This document shows, piece after piece, positions 1 through 14,000 of a stretch of 64,000 nucleotides of DNA. The translations under genes and the position numbers were made by a program. The notes under the pieces were generated by a model. The model was not told where the DNA came from. It did no database searches and saw only the letters and a program-made list of their open reading frames with translations. The stretch comes from Taenia hydatigena (lineage: Eukaryota > Platyhelminthes > Cestoda > Cyclophyllidea > Taeniidae). The stretch spans positions 5,676,168 through 5,740,167 of the forward strand of contig JADWOT020000004.1 of the NCBI GenBank assembly GCA_036345935.2, in the 5' to 3' direction. Positions within the stretch are counted from its first letter, which is position 1. Each line of letters begins with the position of its first letter.

Positions 1-3000
1 TTGCATACACACGACTCCTCAAAGGCACCGAGATGGCATTATTGCAGGATGAAGCAAATTAGGTGTAAATTTTTGGGTTACTTGAAGGGTCGGCCTTTTG
101 GTGTCAAAAATTGCTCCGACCTCTGTTCGAGTACAGTCATGAGCTCGTCAGTAATGTCTAACTGCAAGGAAGGATGGTCACGGTGGACGCCTGACCTAAC
201 GAGGTCGTGTTCACTTTAGTCTTAAGTGCTGTAAGATGACGATTGACAGCTAGAGTGTCACCGGAGTGGAATTTTAACAAAGTCGTCCGTCATGCCTCGA
301 TGCCGTCAAAGCTGTTGAACATAAGCCCAGCGAGACGTCTAGACCAGCAACAACGTACTATCCCACTTCAAATGGTACTGAGCCAGTGAGATGACTTGGT
401 CTGGGTGCAAAAGAAAGGCGCCGAACTTGTCGACAGGGTGAGGAATAAAGCCCATCTCGTGGTTCTTCGTTGCTCTTCACTATAAATTACGTTGAATACT
501 TTTTATGGGGAAAAAATAATTCTATCCCAAGCTTTTTTTCCCCACACTCATAGTTTACAAAAAGAGTGAATGACGCTTAACGAATGACTGTTGCGTCAGC
601 TTTCTGGGGCAGATAAAGAGAGGGAAGTGAACAATAAAGTGGAACACTGCCATCGTCCAAATTCTCGCCCCTCCTCACTGCTAGCCATCGCAGCATGCTT
701 CAGCAATTTTAATGGTGCTGGACTAAAAATAGTAATTTAATATGTTCCTTCTTTTTAAAACAAAATAAAAATAAATCAACATTCATTTTTCAAGAAGACG
801 CAACTTCATAAATTTTATCATTTAAGGGAGTAGATAATGCGTTTGGCTGGAGGAGGAGAAAAGTTCATTTTTTAGTCGTCCACGCATCAAATTTATGCGG
901 TGCACAGTCTTAAATAAAAAAGGACTATTTTAAGAATTGAATACAGTACATCGAAAAGCTAATTGTAGACCAGCTAAATTTTATCCAAATTGCCTAGGCA
1001 AACCTGGACGATAGTACTCATGTGGAGAGAGTAGTATGTGTCTAGCGAAGCCGGTTTTGGCACGAAAACGTGGCGTATGTAACGCCAGAAATTAAAGACA
1101 TTTGTTAGCCTTAGGATACAATGGGTTTTAGGATTTTACAATTGTTGCATCATAGCTCATTTCCTTTATTTCAGTTTCTCATTCACGTTTCTGGCCCCAT
1201 GCCACAGTCTTGGGGTGTATCTCACCTCCTTCTGGTGACCATGGAAAAAGGCTCAGGGCTTACTTAATGTGCCACATCACAGCTCCCAACAGGTTGTTTG
1301 GGCTGGCTTTAGACCTGCAATTCATGAGCCGGGGCAACTCGCCATCAAACTTTTTGGCGACGGGACCTCCGTTCTTCATTCAACCAGTCGCATGATTAAT
1401 GACCTGAGTGCAGAGCTTGGTGGAACACGGAAGTCTTAAAATAGTCCACCCTGCAGCATGATGAAAAGACTTTTTCTTGATGAAATTTACTAACCAGCTT
1501 AGTACAAGTGGAGTTGAAATGCCTCAACAAAGCTCACAGTTTTTACCGGAGTAAATGATAAGTGTGAAAGGATAAGTTACCTCAAGATGGCGAGAAAGCA
1601 CCCTTATTCGGAGAGTTTTTTAAATGCATCCTGATTAAGTAGAAATTTGATGTGGAGTAGAAAATATGAGTACAATCGGGGCGCGAAAAGTTTAAAGGAG
1701 ACGCATCGCCTTCAGCAGGGTTCGCTTTCCATCATCCCCTTAAAATGCCACAACACAGGCTTTTAAAACAATTTTTAAAGAGCATTACAAGATCCCCTCG
1801 TTGTGTTTAAATTTTTCTAGTTGTTTTGTCTTAAAAAATTAAAGATTTTTTGTCAAAGACTAAAAAAGTTACGAGTTGATAGCCCGGTAATGTGGGGAGG
1901 GGGTTCGGTTTTTGCTACACTTCAAATTAAAAGCATAATTTTTGACTGTTCTCAAGCTAAAATTATTAGCACCGACGCCAAACTCGGTGCTTTTGCTTGC
2001 ACACATTCATAATGGAAGGAGGATATCAAAGGAGGTGTGCTGCCCCTAGCCTAAACGAGTAAGGAGTGGGGATGAACGTCTTGTCGTCGAGGTGGACAAG
2101 GACGCAGATGTCGACCACGCAGTCAGCAAGAGGTGAGCGGATGAGATCGCAGGCAACTGTGAGTAAAGTGAACAGGCACTGGGGCGATGATACCTTTCCC
2201 AAGGGGTCAGCGCCTCAAAGGCTGACAGTGACGATTCTCGGCATTGACAGTCAACTTGGAGGCAGTAACTCCATCCCATCAATTAATGCAACGCCCATTT
2301 CAATCACAAGCGCCTGAAACACGGTTTTCTGAGGTGGCAGTGGCTACTCCATTATCAGTTATGAAGGCTTTCGTTCACCTTAAAAGGTCAAGGACACTTT
2401 CTGGACTGTCTCGACCTCAGTGACAAATGCGCTTGAAACAACTGTCTAGATTGGGAAAAGGCCAAATTCAGAAAACTAAATTTCCTTCCTGATTTTGTTC
2501 ATAATTATTCCACCAGTTCAGATTGGAGCTGTTCCTTTCGGTCAGTTATAACCTGAAGCAACCTCCAAATGGAGAGGATGGAAAAAATTAAAAAAAAAAC
2601 CTGCGGAATCTCCTTCTGATAAAATCATACGCAAGTTATTTTAATTTCTTCCACTAGCCACCCATAAAAATGGGCGAAATTTGCTGAAAAAGCTGAGAAA
2701 CGGTTAAGACGGAGACGGTATTAATCGGGCGCGATATATTGCTGTAATTCTTTGGGACAAAAAGGAGATTATTCTACATATTTTATCACCACCGAGATGA
2801 AAGTTGCACAGCTGAAGGGTGGAAGGAACCATCTTTGAAGGTGGTGAAGGCTCATATGTACCGTTCGGGAGGTGAAAAGGAAAAATGGATCCCCAACCCC
2901 CTCTATGTAGTTAAGTTTTTAGAGGTTGAGAGACTAGTTTTTACAGAAGGCAAGATTTTCGAGAAAACCTTTTCAAGAGTTACTTACTTATTTAATGTTT

Positions 3001-4880
3001 AAGGGGGATAAAAGAGGAATACTGAGGTAGGGCAGTCGAGGCACCGCCAGAGCTGATGGAATGGCAGGCACCGAACGCTGCGTGATGACTAGGGCAGGAA
3101 CCAAGTCTGAATTCGTGAAGTTCTCCAGTCCCAAAGGCTCTTCAATTCAAATGCTCTACTCCCCTAATCACGGTTGTCTTTTCCTGTTGCCAGGTAGTTC
3201 ACGGAAGACCCGATCCAAGGCGACTGATGGACCACTGATCTATTATAACGCTGTTCGTGGAAAAATTTACCTCTATTTACCTAAGCCTATGCTGATTTGA
3301 ATGAGCTAGAAATATCTCCTATGCAGCTAAACCCAAGAGGGCCTTCAAGACACGCTGGGCGGGCTTGCGTGGATAGGCGTCCTGGCAAGATACGCCCTCC
3401 ACTCCACGTTATTCACGTCTTTTAGTCTCTCAATCCACCTCTCAAATTGTCATAGCAAAATGTCAGACACGCGAACTTTGATGACAAAACTGGAAAGAAG
3501 GATTTCCTCTCAAAATGTCTTAGTCGGTTATGCATAAAAGTTAACTGCGCATCGAGACCTACGCAAAAAAACGGCTTCTCAAGTTAATGCTTAAGGTAGC
3601 GAATGATAGGATCTAGGCTGCAAGATAATTGCTCCAACCCACAGGGCTTCACTAATCCTCCCTCAGCAAAGATTATTTATTTCCATTGAACTATAGAGTG
3701 GGATTTCAAAAATGAGTAGTCGAAATATTTTAATGGTGATGTGGTCCCAACACCTTACCGAGTGATGATACCTTTTATATCTAGGTTAAACCCTTCTTGA
3801 AGGCTCATGCTACTTGTCTCACAGAGTCCGCATCTTCTCTGAATGTCGTGACAAACCTCACCGACGACAGAGGAGAAAGTTGGGCGGCTACCGACATGGT
3901 CACGTGGTGCTGCTACGAAGCCGGCCTACAAATTACGGAGGACTAAGGCTCCGCTGGCTCCAACACACATTGACATTAAATATCAAGCAAAGTGTATTAA
4001 TGCCCGCAAAAAAAGGCGCATTTTTTGTGGGAAGAGTAATTGGGCGCATATTGCGTGGACCCACCACGCACCACCTTCTACTGGACTGTAAATCAGGCAG
4101 TGAAGTGATGAAGCTCTAATGGAATGTGCGGAAGTTGTCAGTGCTTGGGAGGATGGCATCCGCCTTTGAATGGTTGGACTGGCACTTTTGAAATTGCACG
4201 GAGTCACCGCCACCAATGGCATGCAATTGTTCAGCAAGACAGGAGACAAAAAGAGGTTCTTTAGGTGAAACATACTTAGGAGGACTTGTGGTAGAATTCC
4301 ACAGGGATCAGTAAATACATGTTTGGAGGGACAAATTGACTCAAATTTAGGGAGACATCAACACTTTCCCCAACTGATGACCATGAGAAGCACCCAAACT
4401 GTGAAGGGACTAGAATTATGGCTTGGAGCTGGAGCTCAGACGTTTGTCTATTCACCAGACCTCTCGTCCACATAAATGTCTTTAAATAAGTTGTTTTTCT
4501 GCCTGTGCAAACGCTAAGTGCTGATGAGATCTTCTAGAGGATGCGTTGTTTCCAACACGTGTGGGACGGAGCCCTTATCATCCATCTATCACCAAATCAG
4601 TCAACAAAGTTGCTTTATCGCCTACGCTACTGATGAGCCGAGGTGAAGGACTTTCGGATCCAGGAGTAGAAATTTCGTCCTTTCTTTCCCCACCTCCACC
4701 TTGTTTTTTGTGTAATCCTGAGTGTAAAGAATAAGACCTCGTTTGTTTGGAGGTTTTGGACTCTGTTAGGCTTATGTAAGCTAGAAATATAAATATCTAC
4801 TTGGGTAAATCAAAGGCAACTCAGTAGTCCAGAAGAATATCACTTTACACCTTTCTGGTGGTCCTAATGAATATTTCGTT

Positions 4881-4894
4881 CACACACACACACA
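4881..4894 (+). repeat. CA dinucleotide run
   Basis: Seven CA units. Confidence 0.8.
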
Positions 4895-7127
4895 TACCCG
4901 ACTAGCTTACAAACATAAAGGGACAGAAATAGGTTATTTAGCTAGCCGAGTGGGCTATTTAGGCGGTTGGTGTAATTTGTAAGGAAAAAAAAGAGCAATA
5001 GACATCTAAAATTGTCTTCGCCGAACTTATGGAAGAGAGGGCTGAGACGGTTGTCTGCCCGAGGAGATCATTTTGCTCTTCAACCTCAGAATAAAAGCAG
5101 AAAGTGGATTAACCGGATCCCTGTTGTTTTCTTCATAAAATATTCAATGTTGATTGTTGTTTTGTGAAAATAGCTGTTTTCTTTTCCTGGAGCATCAAAA
5201 CAAACACACGGCCTGAATGGATATACCACAAAATTGTTTAGGTAACCACATTTCAGGTGACAGGCGGGTAGACTACAACAACTACGGGACGAAACATACG
5301 TCATCGGTCCCTTAAGGAGAATGAAGCAATAGAGATAAGCCTTGCTTCCTTCAAAAAACTATAAAATTTGTAAGGTTCCCCTTTCTCCCTTCTCTAATCC
5401 TCTCGACCCAATAAGGCTAGGCCGAGGTTGGAAGGGTGAAACAAGAGGTGTATGACATGGATACAACTAACTGTTGCCCCTTATTTTGAATTGTGCTGCT
5501 TAAAAAGGTTTGAATTATTTATGAGGTTGGAATAGACGGCTAAACCAAATGGTCAACCGTCCTTGTAATTATTAATCCTGTGCATGAAAGAAATTTTTTT
5601 AGTAGAGATGCTTTTTTGCTCCGTTAATTTTGCGGGACTTTACTCTTTTACCACCAAAAGTGGGTACGGGCAATCTTTTTTAAATTTGCGTCACTAATCT
5701 TATTAATTTATCAAGTATAAATCTGCTCAAAGGTAATTTTGGTATATGCTACTTAGATGCAATTCAGCGACCAAATTTCTTATTGAAAAGGAAGTGAATT
5801 TAGTCATGGTGCTTGTAAAATTTTATTAGAAGATTTTTATAATCAAGAAATGGAAATGCTCAAATTTACGAGAAAAAGGTGACACACATGGGTTTAAAAC
5901 ACATGCATTCATCAGTATTCTATGAGTCCTATCCAAAAGGTAGTTCCAAAATCTACTTTTGTATTTAACTCGACTCTGGACTGGTTTTTAGTTAAGGTCT
6001 TCAGTATGACTCCAGTAAGCTTGATGTAGGTAGATTACTCAAGCGGTATTAAAGCTTTTAACTTTAGAGTCGTTGAAAGAGTTGAGGCCGCGGTGGCACC
6101 GTATTCAGCAGTGAGCGACAGACGTATTGTTGGCTAGTTCTCTCTCCCCACCGTTAATGCAGAAGCCAAGGAAGACAACAGCAGTGTGAAGTTAAGCAAA
6201 TTTTCCCCATAATGAATAAGGGGCACGAAAAATGCCAAGCGGAGCGTGGTGGCGGCAGATGTCAGCCCTTCAAAAGCGTCAATGTTTCAAAGGTGGCCGG
6301 TTGTGCGTCTCTACGTCTGTACTTCTGTGTGTCAGTGACTCTCGCCAACATGACAATTCTCCAGCACTGTGCGCCATGAGTGAACACTCATGAAGCGTGT
6401 GGGATGCTTGCCTAATCCCGCACATCCGACTAACTCACAATCCGTCATGACGGTGCACTAGAGGCGGAATACAATCCACAACCATTCACAAACTTTCGCC
6501 ATTTCTAAGAGCTGCACTGCATTGCACACGTGGAGATGATTTTCTTCTTGTTAACAGGATGTTCTTAGATGTCAGTAAAGTCCTACTGTTAGCGCATGTG
6601 TCACCAAGAGGGGACCATTTTTAGTCCCACCGAAAACCATATTTTTACATTAATGGGAAACTCAAAGTCTCCGTCTAATTTGATATTCCCTTGATTTATA
6701 AATTTTACTACATAAAATTACCCAAAGAGGTTGAAAAAGCGTTTGTTTGCTTTCTACCTAACCAAAGTATCTGCCTTGTCGTGCATGCCAACGAGGCGAG
6801 GAGACCCATTATTATTTATGGACTGCCAAAAATAATTAAAAATGCTTGTATTTAGTTTGCAAATTCTTTTATTGGTAAAAAATGGCCTGCGTTAGATGTG
6901 CATTTGGCAGCCATGGTGTGGAGCTAGTGCCAATGGCCAATCAATCCCTCCGGACAATAATAATGCCCCTTCATACACGCCGAGATGGCATCTATGAGAC
7001 CTCATGAATGATCTGATCCATAAATCTACACTTGGAAGTGTTTAAAATTCTGCAGTTAATATTTTAAATACGCGGGCAATTCATTCTCTGTGAGGCGTGG
7101 CCGTAAGCTCAGCCTAGCAGACACTCA

Positions 7128-7154
7128 GCTCCGCTGAGCGTTAGTAAGTAGTAT
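7128..7154 (+). repeat. Dispersed repeat family R2, copy 1
   Basis: A 27-bp block that begins GCTCCGCTGAGCGTTAG and ends TAAGTAGTAT, identical to 58964-58990. Looser similarity continues on the right (a CTGATG motif and a CTTG-T-C-T/GGC segment). Confidence 0.65.
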
Positions 7155-10100
7155 GCGCCCTCACTGATGATTTCACTTGTTACTGCCTAAACGAAGACTC
7201 ATTGGGACGCAATAGCCAGTTAAGAGCTTCTTGCGAGCTCGCGTGACAGGATAATGAAAGAAAAATGGGAAACCTTTAAAACGTTTTCTAAATAGGTATG
7301 TGTTTCCTCCTATTTTTCCTCATTAATGCGATGATGGCGCTGTATCTTTTAAGCCTATTCACAAATCTCAAAATTAAAAGTTACTATGGCAACAAACAAC
7401 AAGGCATCGTGCAAATAGGTTCCTCTTCAACAATATCCCCGCAATAGAACAACTTTTAATTTGTGGGCGGTCCGCCTCTCTTTTCCGAGGTCGCGTTGTT
7501 TTTTCTCTCCTTCAAATCACAAAGTCAATGTCTCGTCTAAAAAATGCCTTCGATGTAGCTTTCTTGAAAGCCATTTCCATAAAGTAGGCGTTTTTCGTGC
7601 GGTGCAGGTGCACGCGTTTCTTGACTTGGAGATAATAAGTCAGTTGCTACTTAAATCAAGTCTATAAGTAGCTAGCAGCAATTTAGTGAAAAAGTCAAGA
7701 TTTTTCCATAAAATTTGGAAGAGTGGTCTATCACAAAATAATCCTCTCTCATAGGATTTAGTAAGTTGCGAGTACATGGAAAAAGAAAATCGGACCTGTC
7801 TCCAGCAAAAGCAAGTAGTTGGAGCAGGCACGATGCCCTAACTTAGAGGTAAGGGAGCGAAAGGAACCTAGAGATGTTCATTTCTCTGTCCACCTCAAGT
7901 GATTGAATGTCAAGAGCGTCAATATTTCTATAAGAGACATAATCACCTCTTAAAATGTCAATTACAAGAATGGGGCTGTTTCTCAAGAAGACAGATCGCA
8001 CTCCTTAATTATCTGTACTCCAGCTAGAAGTTTACATCGAACAGCTCTGTGTGCAGTAAACCATAGATAAAGTGAGCAACTTCCACTGGGGAAGAAGTGG
8101 TGCATGACTTAGCAGCTTGTCGTTGGAGGATGATGAATAGATTGCCCGTTTAATTAACTCTGCAAGTCAGTCCCTACTTCCCATCACAGGCTCGCCAGTC
8201 ATCCGGGCAGTTGGAAAACAATTTGAACGTAAAAACGTAAAAAAACGGCTTTTTTGCCTTTGAAGCTTATTGTCTACCATCTGTCAGTGTGTGTGTGGGA
8301 GGGTGGGAGCCACTTCCGCTACGCCCTTGCTAGTTAAATGCTTCATCTCCATACCGTTAAACGTCACCACCAGCGCGTGGGTCTTCGTAACCGGAAGAGA
8401 AAGGCGGATCCTTTTGGACATAATATCTCCGCATTCGATCGATGTCTTACAAGGCACGGACTGTTCATTTAGACCGCTTCTGGACGGTAGACTTCACTAC
8501 TGCATCTTTTTCAACCGCGATTCAAGAAAAGCTTCTATAACAGAAACTGTCTAGTCTCATTGGTGCGGTTAAAGTGAAATGACATAAAGGTGACGCAAGG
8601 CACGACAGAGGATGTCGCGCCGAAAATGGTATGCAGACCTATGCTCTAACGGGCGTCTAGAAAATTCGTTTCGCAAGAGCCTCAGGAAGACTCGTATCAG
8701 GTTGGACCCTATCATATGGATTCTCAGTGCTTTGTGCTGTAACTTCGGTTATCAGCTAGTCGAATCACTCTTGAGGGAGCAAGCTGTACTATAGGAGGAT
8801 GGACCTATCTACAGCACATACAATACATTAAAAATGTCTTCCTCCGCTTTCGAAGACTCTAGACGGGCGAATAAATGGTGACACACGAGAAGGGAAAACT
8901 AGAGACCATCAAAGCGGTGTAAACAGTTCCGAAGCCAGTAAATCTGCCTCGGTACATTGTTGATGCCTGAGGTGGAAGCCGTCTTGCTGTGAAAGAAGAT
9001 AATCTACTTTGAGTTCTTGAGAGAGTCCATCCAGTCACGAACTTTGTTAGGAGGGCTAACAGAGCCGGCCAACTAGGGAGGACTCCAAGTTTTATGCAGT
9101 TTCTGTAATGCTGGGTAAATTGTGATGCCTTTGTCGGGTGAGTTCTTTAAAAAAAAAATAAAAATACTGTTCTTCCCCTTCCTACAGAGCTTAAGGAGAC
9201 AGCTTGAGGCATAAAAAATTCAAATGCTTGGAGGAAGAAGGATGTGATAACATGTTAGCGCAGAACCGGTTCTAACAGAAAAATTTGGTCAAGAAAATTA
9301 CCACAGTTTGGCTGATTTTACTGATATCATCAAAGCTATCTACCTTGCGGTCCCACTGACCGATTCACTGACTCGAAAGACCGTCTGTGGTTGGAAATTT
9401 GAATCGCACGGACTACGCGAAACCCTACAAATGTGTAACCACGCGTTGTAAGGGCAATTCCATAGCTCACAGCGAGTTGACCCCAAGATGATAGCAAATC
9501 CACCCATCAGAATGCAGAGAGGAGAGTGAGAGTTGTTAATCAAGTAAATGTGACATCGCCCAAAGGTCCGAGCTCTAGAGGTGGACGCTGACATGGATTT
9601 AAGTAGTGTCAGTAAGCGATGCTAAAATTTCACGACTCGTTTGTCCTGCTCTCCCCGGGGAAAATAAAGTCGGCACTCAGAGCCATTTTTATCCTTGTTG
9701 CATCAAAACAAATCCAAAGCCGCATCTTTCGGGCACATCAAAGGTTGTGATGACAGTGAAATGTCAGTTGGTTTGCAAGGCGAATAAAAAAGCCCGTCGC
9801 CAGTGAATTCTGGTGACTCAACTAGACCCCAAAGTAAAACGACCTCCTCAGACTTACCCGAGGACAATTTAGGGGAACTCGAGAAGCTATGGAGGAAACA
9901 AAACAACCCCCTTCTGGGGGGTATGTACGCCTGGTTCGATGGTCCAATTCCGCCACGCCTTTTCCACGATCTCACTTATTTGATTAGACGAATTTGCCCT
10001 ATTGGTTGTCGGCGAAAAGCTTTAAAGGCAATTTCATTAGAGGCAATATCGCGCATTTTACAGTAAGAAAATTAAATCATCTGGGAAAAATTTTGGGGGT

Positions 10101-11080
10101 CATTTGCATCACTCAGTGAGTAGGTGACTTTTTAAAAGACTATTAACAAGAAAAAAGGTTCAGACAGCCAAGAAGAGTGATGGAAAGAGTCATTTATTTG
10201 AGGACTATTAGTTAGTGCCGTGGGGCAGATAAAGACCTAGTTACTACGACTACTTCTCCCAGCCTTCCAAAATGCATTTGTTTGATAAATCGAGTTTTTT
10301 TCCCCCTCAAAAAGCCAGATCACCGCAAAACAAAGGTCAGATTGCTCCGGTAACGACACTCAAATTTGTCAATTAATGGAGGGTTTTTCTTTGCCCTATT
10401 CTCTATCCCTGTGGAGTTTAAAACGTCTGGAAAATTGTAAATTGCTCCCAGTTAAGGTCACTCACAAAATGATTAACAGGAAAGTTTGAGAGGCGAAGCG
10501 GCACCCGTGAAGAAGTGGAGATAAATTTGTGTTACCTTACCTGTCAGTAAAACAGTTTTACTTCCGAAATCGGATGTTCCATTGTGAAGGGTGTTCCGCC
10601 TTTCAAATTCCACCAAAATTAGTCAAAATATTTCAGAGGTTGAATAAATTATCATGCTAACTATTTGTGATCTTTGGGAGGACTAATAACAATTCAAGAG
10701 AGCTTGAAAATGTTTGGCATCAAACATACTACTGAAAAGAAATAAGTCAAGGTTGAATTGAAGAGAGGGGACTGGGCTTGGCTACTCGTCTGCAAACTCG
10801 CGCACAGCGTAGGCGAGTTAAGTGATGAGACTAGAAAAGGAAGCGATACCTTGTGCAGAAGAAGAAGGAGAATGTGTGTAAATGTCCACTAAGCAAACTC
10901 TTCTATGAAGGAACGAGGACTGGGTGGCCTGCAAGCCTCGCCATATTTGCACAGAAGCGCCTTCAAGACAGCCCTAAAATTAGGCGGTGTGTGTGACACT
11001 ACATCTGCCAACCTAATCGCATCAATACGCAACGAACTCTCAGCCTCGCATTCTCTCCCTGCACACTAATTAAACAGAGA

Positions 11081-11098
11081 ATAAATAAATAAATAAAG
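11081..11098 (+). repeat. ATAA tetranucleotide run
   Basis: Four and a half units of ATAA in an AT-rich stretch. Confidence 0.8.
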
Positions 11099-14000
11099 AT
11101 TGTTACTTATTAACTGAATACTTTGCAAGAGATGAGATGAGAGGGGACCCTATGAATTTGCTTATTTTTGAGAGCAACTCAATATAGCTTACTTGGCTTT
11201 AACAGCCCTTTGTCTAGCATCAACCCTTCTCCACGATACAAGCTGTGCAACAAGAATAAAGTGGATTAATCTATTGAGAAGGAAAAGGGACTTCTCCTCC
11301 TATGGTCGAGGATGTTTCATTGTTGACAGGTGTGCATTGCATAGATACTTCTCATTCAGTCCAGGAAAATCGGTGATTGGTCAATTAGTTAGAGAGACTC
11401 GCACATTTTGCCCTCACTTAAATGAGGCGCCGTCGGGGTTTGTTAAAATGATTGAGGCTAGGTCATTATAGTCCGCATCAAAATGACCTTTTCTATGCCT
11501 TTTAATAAAAACCTTTCAAGTTTGAGGCCCATTACTTTGTGATTGGGCGAAGTTGGTGTTAGTAGGTGATTTGAAGTACCCAATCGCATTTTCGCCAACT
11601 GTTCTGAATTGTTGTTAAAACTCCCTTTCCCTAACGTAATATCTGCTTTCGACTGATCAGCCACCTCAAAAGCGCCAGTCAAACGCGCCTTCACTAGAGG
11701 CAATGTCGCAAATATGTTGGACCAAGATTTGAGAACGCTTGTGCGTACTTGCCTTGATAAGGAATACTCGCTTTATTGTTTAGAATATCCGTCTGTGTGT
11801 CATAAATCACGTAGGTTTTATCAGATTTTGGACGCCCTTTTGTGCCCAGGAGAAATTTCGCCTGCAACCAAAATATTTGCGCTTTTGATGTAACCAAACA
11901 CCAAAAATGAGCAAGGCATTTTAATTTACCCGCTGACCGCATTAGCCACCTAGAGTTTACGGGATCCCTTCAGCACGAGGCCTTGTGAGCGGTTAATTAT
12001 TCTTCAAAGTAAGCTGGCGGAAAGAGTGATGTGATATCTTATTTCTCTATTAAGTAGTAGTATCATTAAATATAGTTTCATATTTAAAACCACTCCATGC
12101 CTTCCCTAGCCACTTAGACCTAAATACTATGGGTAATAATTTATAGAGTACAGTGAGAAGAAAAAGAGACGGTAAGGCAAATTTTTGTTCTGTAAAAACC
12201 TCGTCGCGGAACCTGTGTTTTTCTAATTTCCCCAAGCGGCTGTCATAGCAAGAAACGATTCAAGTGTAAACATTTGTGATAGCAGTGATTTGGCATGAAA
12301 TATTAGGGATAATTTGAAGTTAATTAAGCGTACACAAACGTTTCTTGTTCACAAATTTGAATTGTTTCGTCGTTGTAAAGGCATGAAAGTTCTTGAAAGT
12401 TTACTTTGTGAAAAATCCACCCAAATGCTTGAATACAAAACGAAGTATATCAAGATGAGGCTGCCTAACCTATAAATTTGAAGTTTTGAAAACAAAAATA
12501 CTCAGATTCAGATCTTTACTTCCTAATGGTTAATTTGACCGGGTGTTTGTTTTAATCAGCCAATTGGCGGCGTCCAGTGTAAATCGCGGGTTAAATACTT
12601 GATGCTGGCTTCTCGTCTAATGACAAGACGTAAACAATCAACAAAAGAATAAAGTCGTGTTAGGTGTAAGTTATGAAAGGTAATGGATGTTAAACTAAGC
12701 AACAAAACGTACCAGATAATGCAAGAGTACTCTCGGTCTCTTTCACCCTGTTTCACCACAAATACGCGTTCAGGTATAATTTTTGGCCTTCCTCGTTAAA
12801 GTAAACACGTTATGCTGAGGTGAAACTACATGAAACTGTTCGACTGTTTACGCCGACTACGCATTTCACTGATTCGTCCGCTCGGTCCAATCAGATGTCT
12901 GTGTTTTCTGCTTACATTCTCCTTATTAGAATCCTCATAATTTTGGCCTTAAGTGATTAAGAAATTTGCGACTTTTGCATCACCATCAGTTCGGTGTGTT
13001 CAGTTGCATAGTGTCATCGTGTTGGTCTTTTTTCTGGCTGTATTTGTTGTTATAAGGGTGCCCACTTTGTTGGTTCAGTAATCACCGAATTAAATATCAT
13101 TACAGTGAATGCGTTATTATTTCGTTAAGTAATTAAATTTCCTGTTTTCAGTAGGTAATGGCAATCTTTTAATCAGATAACTTTTTAGCGTTTTGGAAAG
13201 TTGCAGAAACTAGAGTTCACGAAGTCAAATTTGTGCAGTGGCCATTAGAAATGTTAAAATTTAAGTTAATTTGCCCCTTTAACAGAACAGGTTAAACTGC
13301 GGCTCGGCAAAGTAAATAAATGCTAAACTTCGCGCATTTGAGGCTCTATCAGACTCTTCCTTCATCAAAAGGAGATCAAGCTGGCGTTTGTTTAGTTTGT
13401 TTTCCCTGCAGTTGTTGAGAACCTGATGAATTCTCGGATTTATGAATTTTTATAATTTATGTTTGAAAAGCGTTAGTCCTTCTCTGGCAATGCTAAACTC
13501 CAAAGTTAAGGCGCATTTAAAAGGCGAGCATATTAAAGCCACCATACGCATCCGAATTTATTAGTGTAGGGTCACCTTCTTAAAGGTTTTGCAAGTTTAC
13601 ATCACTTCTTATCTGGCTTGTCCTTTAACTATCAGTTTATGTGACTATGCTCAATAGAAATTGGTGGAAGATGACCAGACATGGCTTTCCTTAAAAAAAG
13701 AGTAAATTTGAAGTAACTTCTAGAGCATTTTTGAGCTATTTCACTAATTGGAAGTAATTGCCTTTTCCAAGCAAGATGCAGGGCTGTCGTAAATTCCACT
13801 TTCCAAAGGCGAACGATCTGGTTGTCCCTGTTTCTGTCGCGCATTTATGGCCCAACTGCCTACTCATTTTTGTATGCCATTGCCCGGTGCCGCATAAGGG
13901 TGTCAATCAACACCGGGAGAAATGCAGCAGCAGGTGTGGGTGGGGACGAGGCGGCATCGGCCTCCACTCCATTCGGTAGTACAAGTCTTCCACCCTCTAA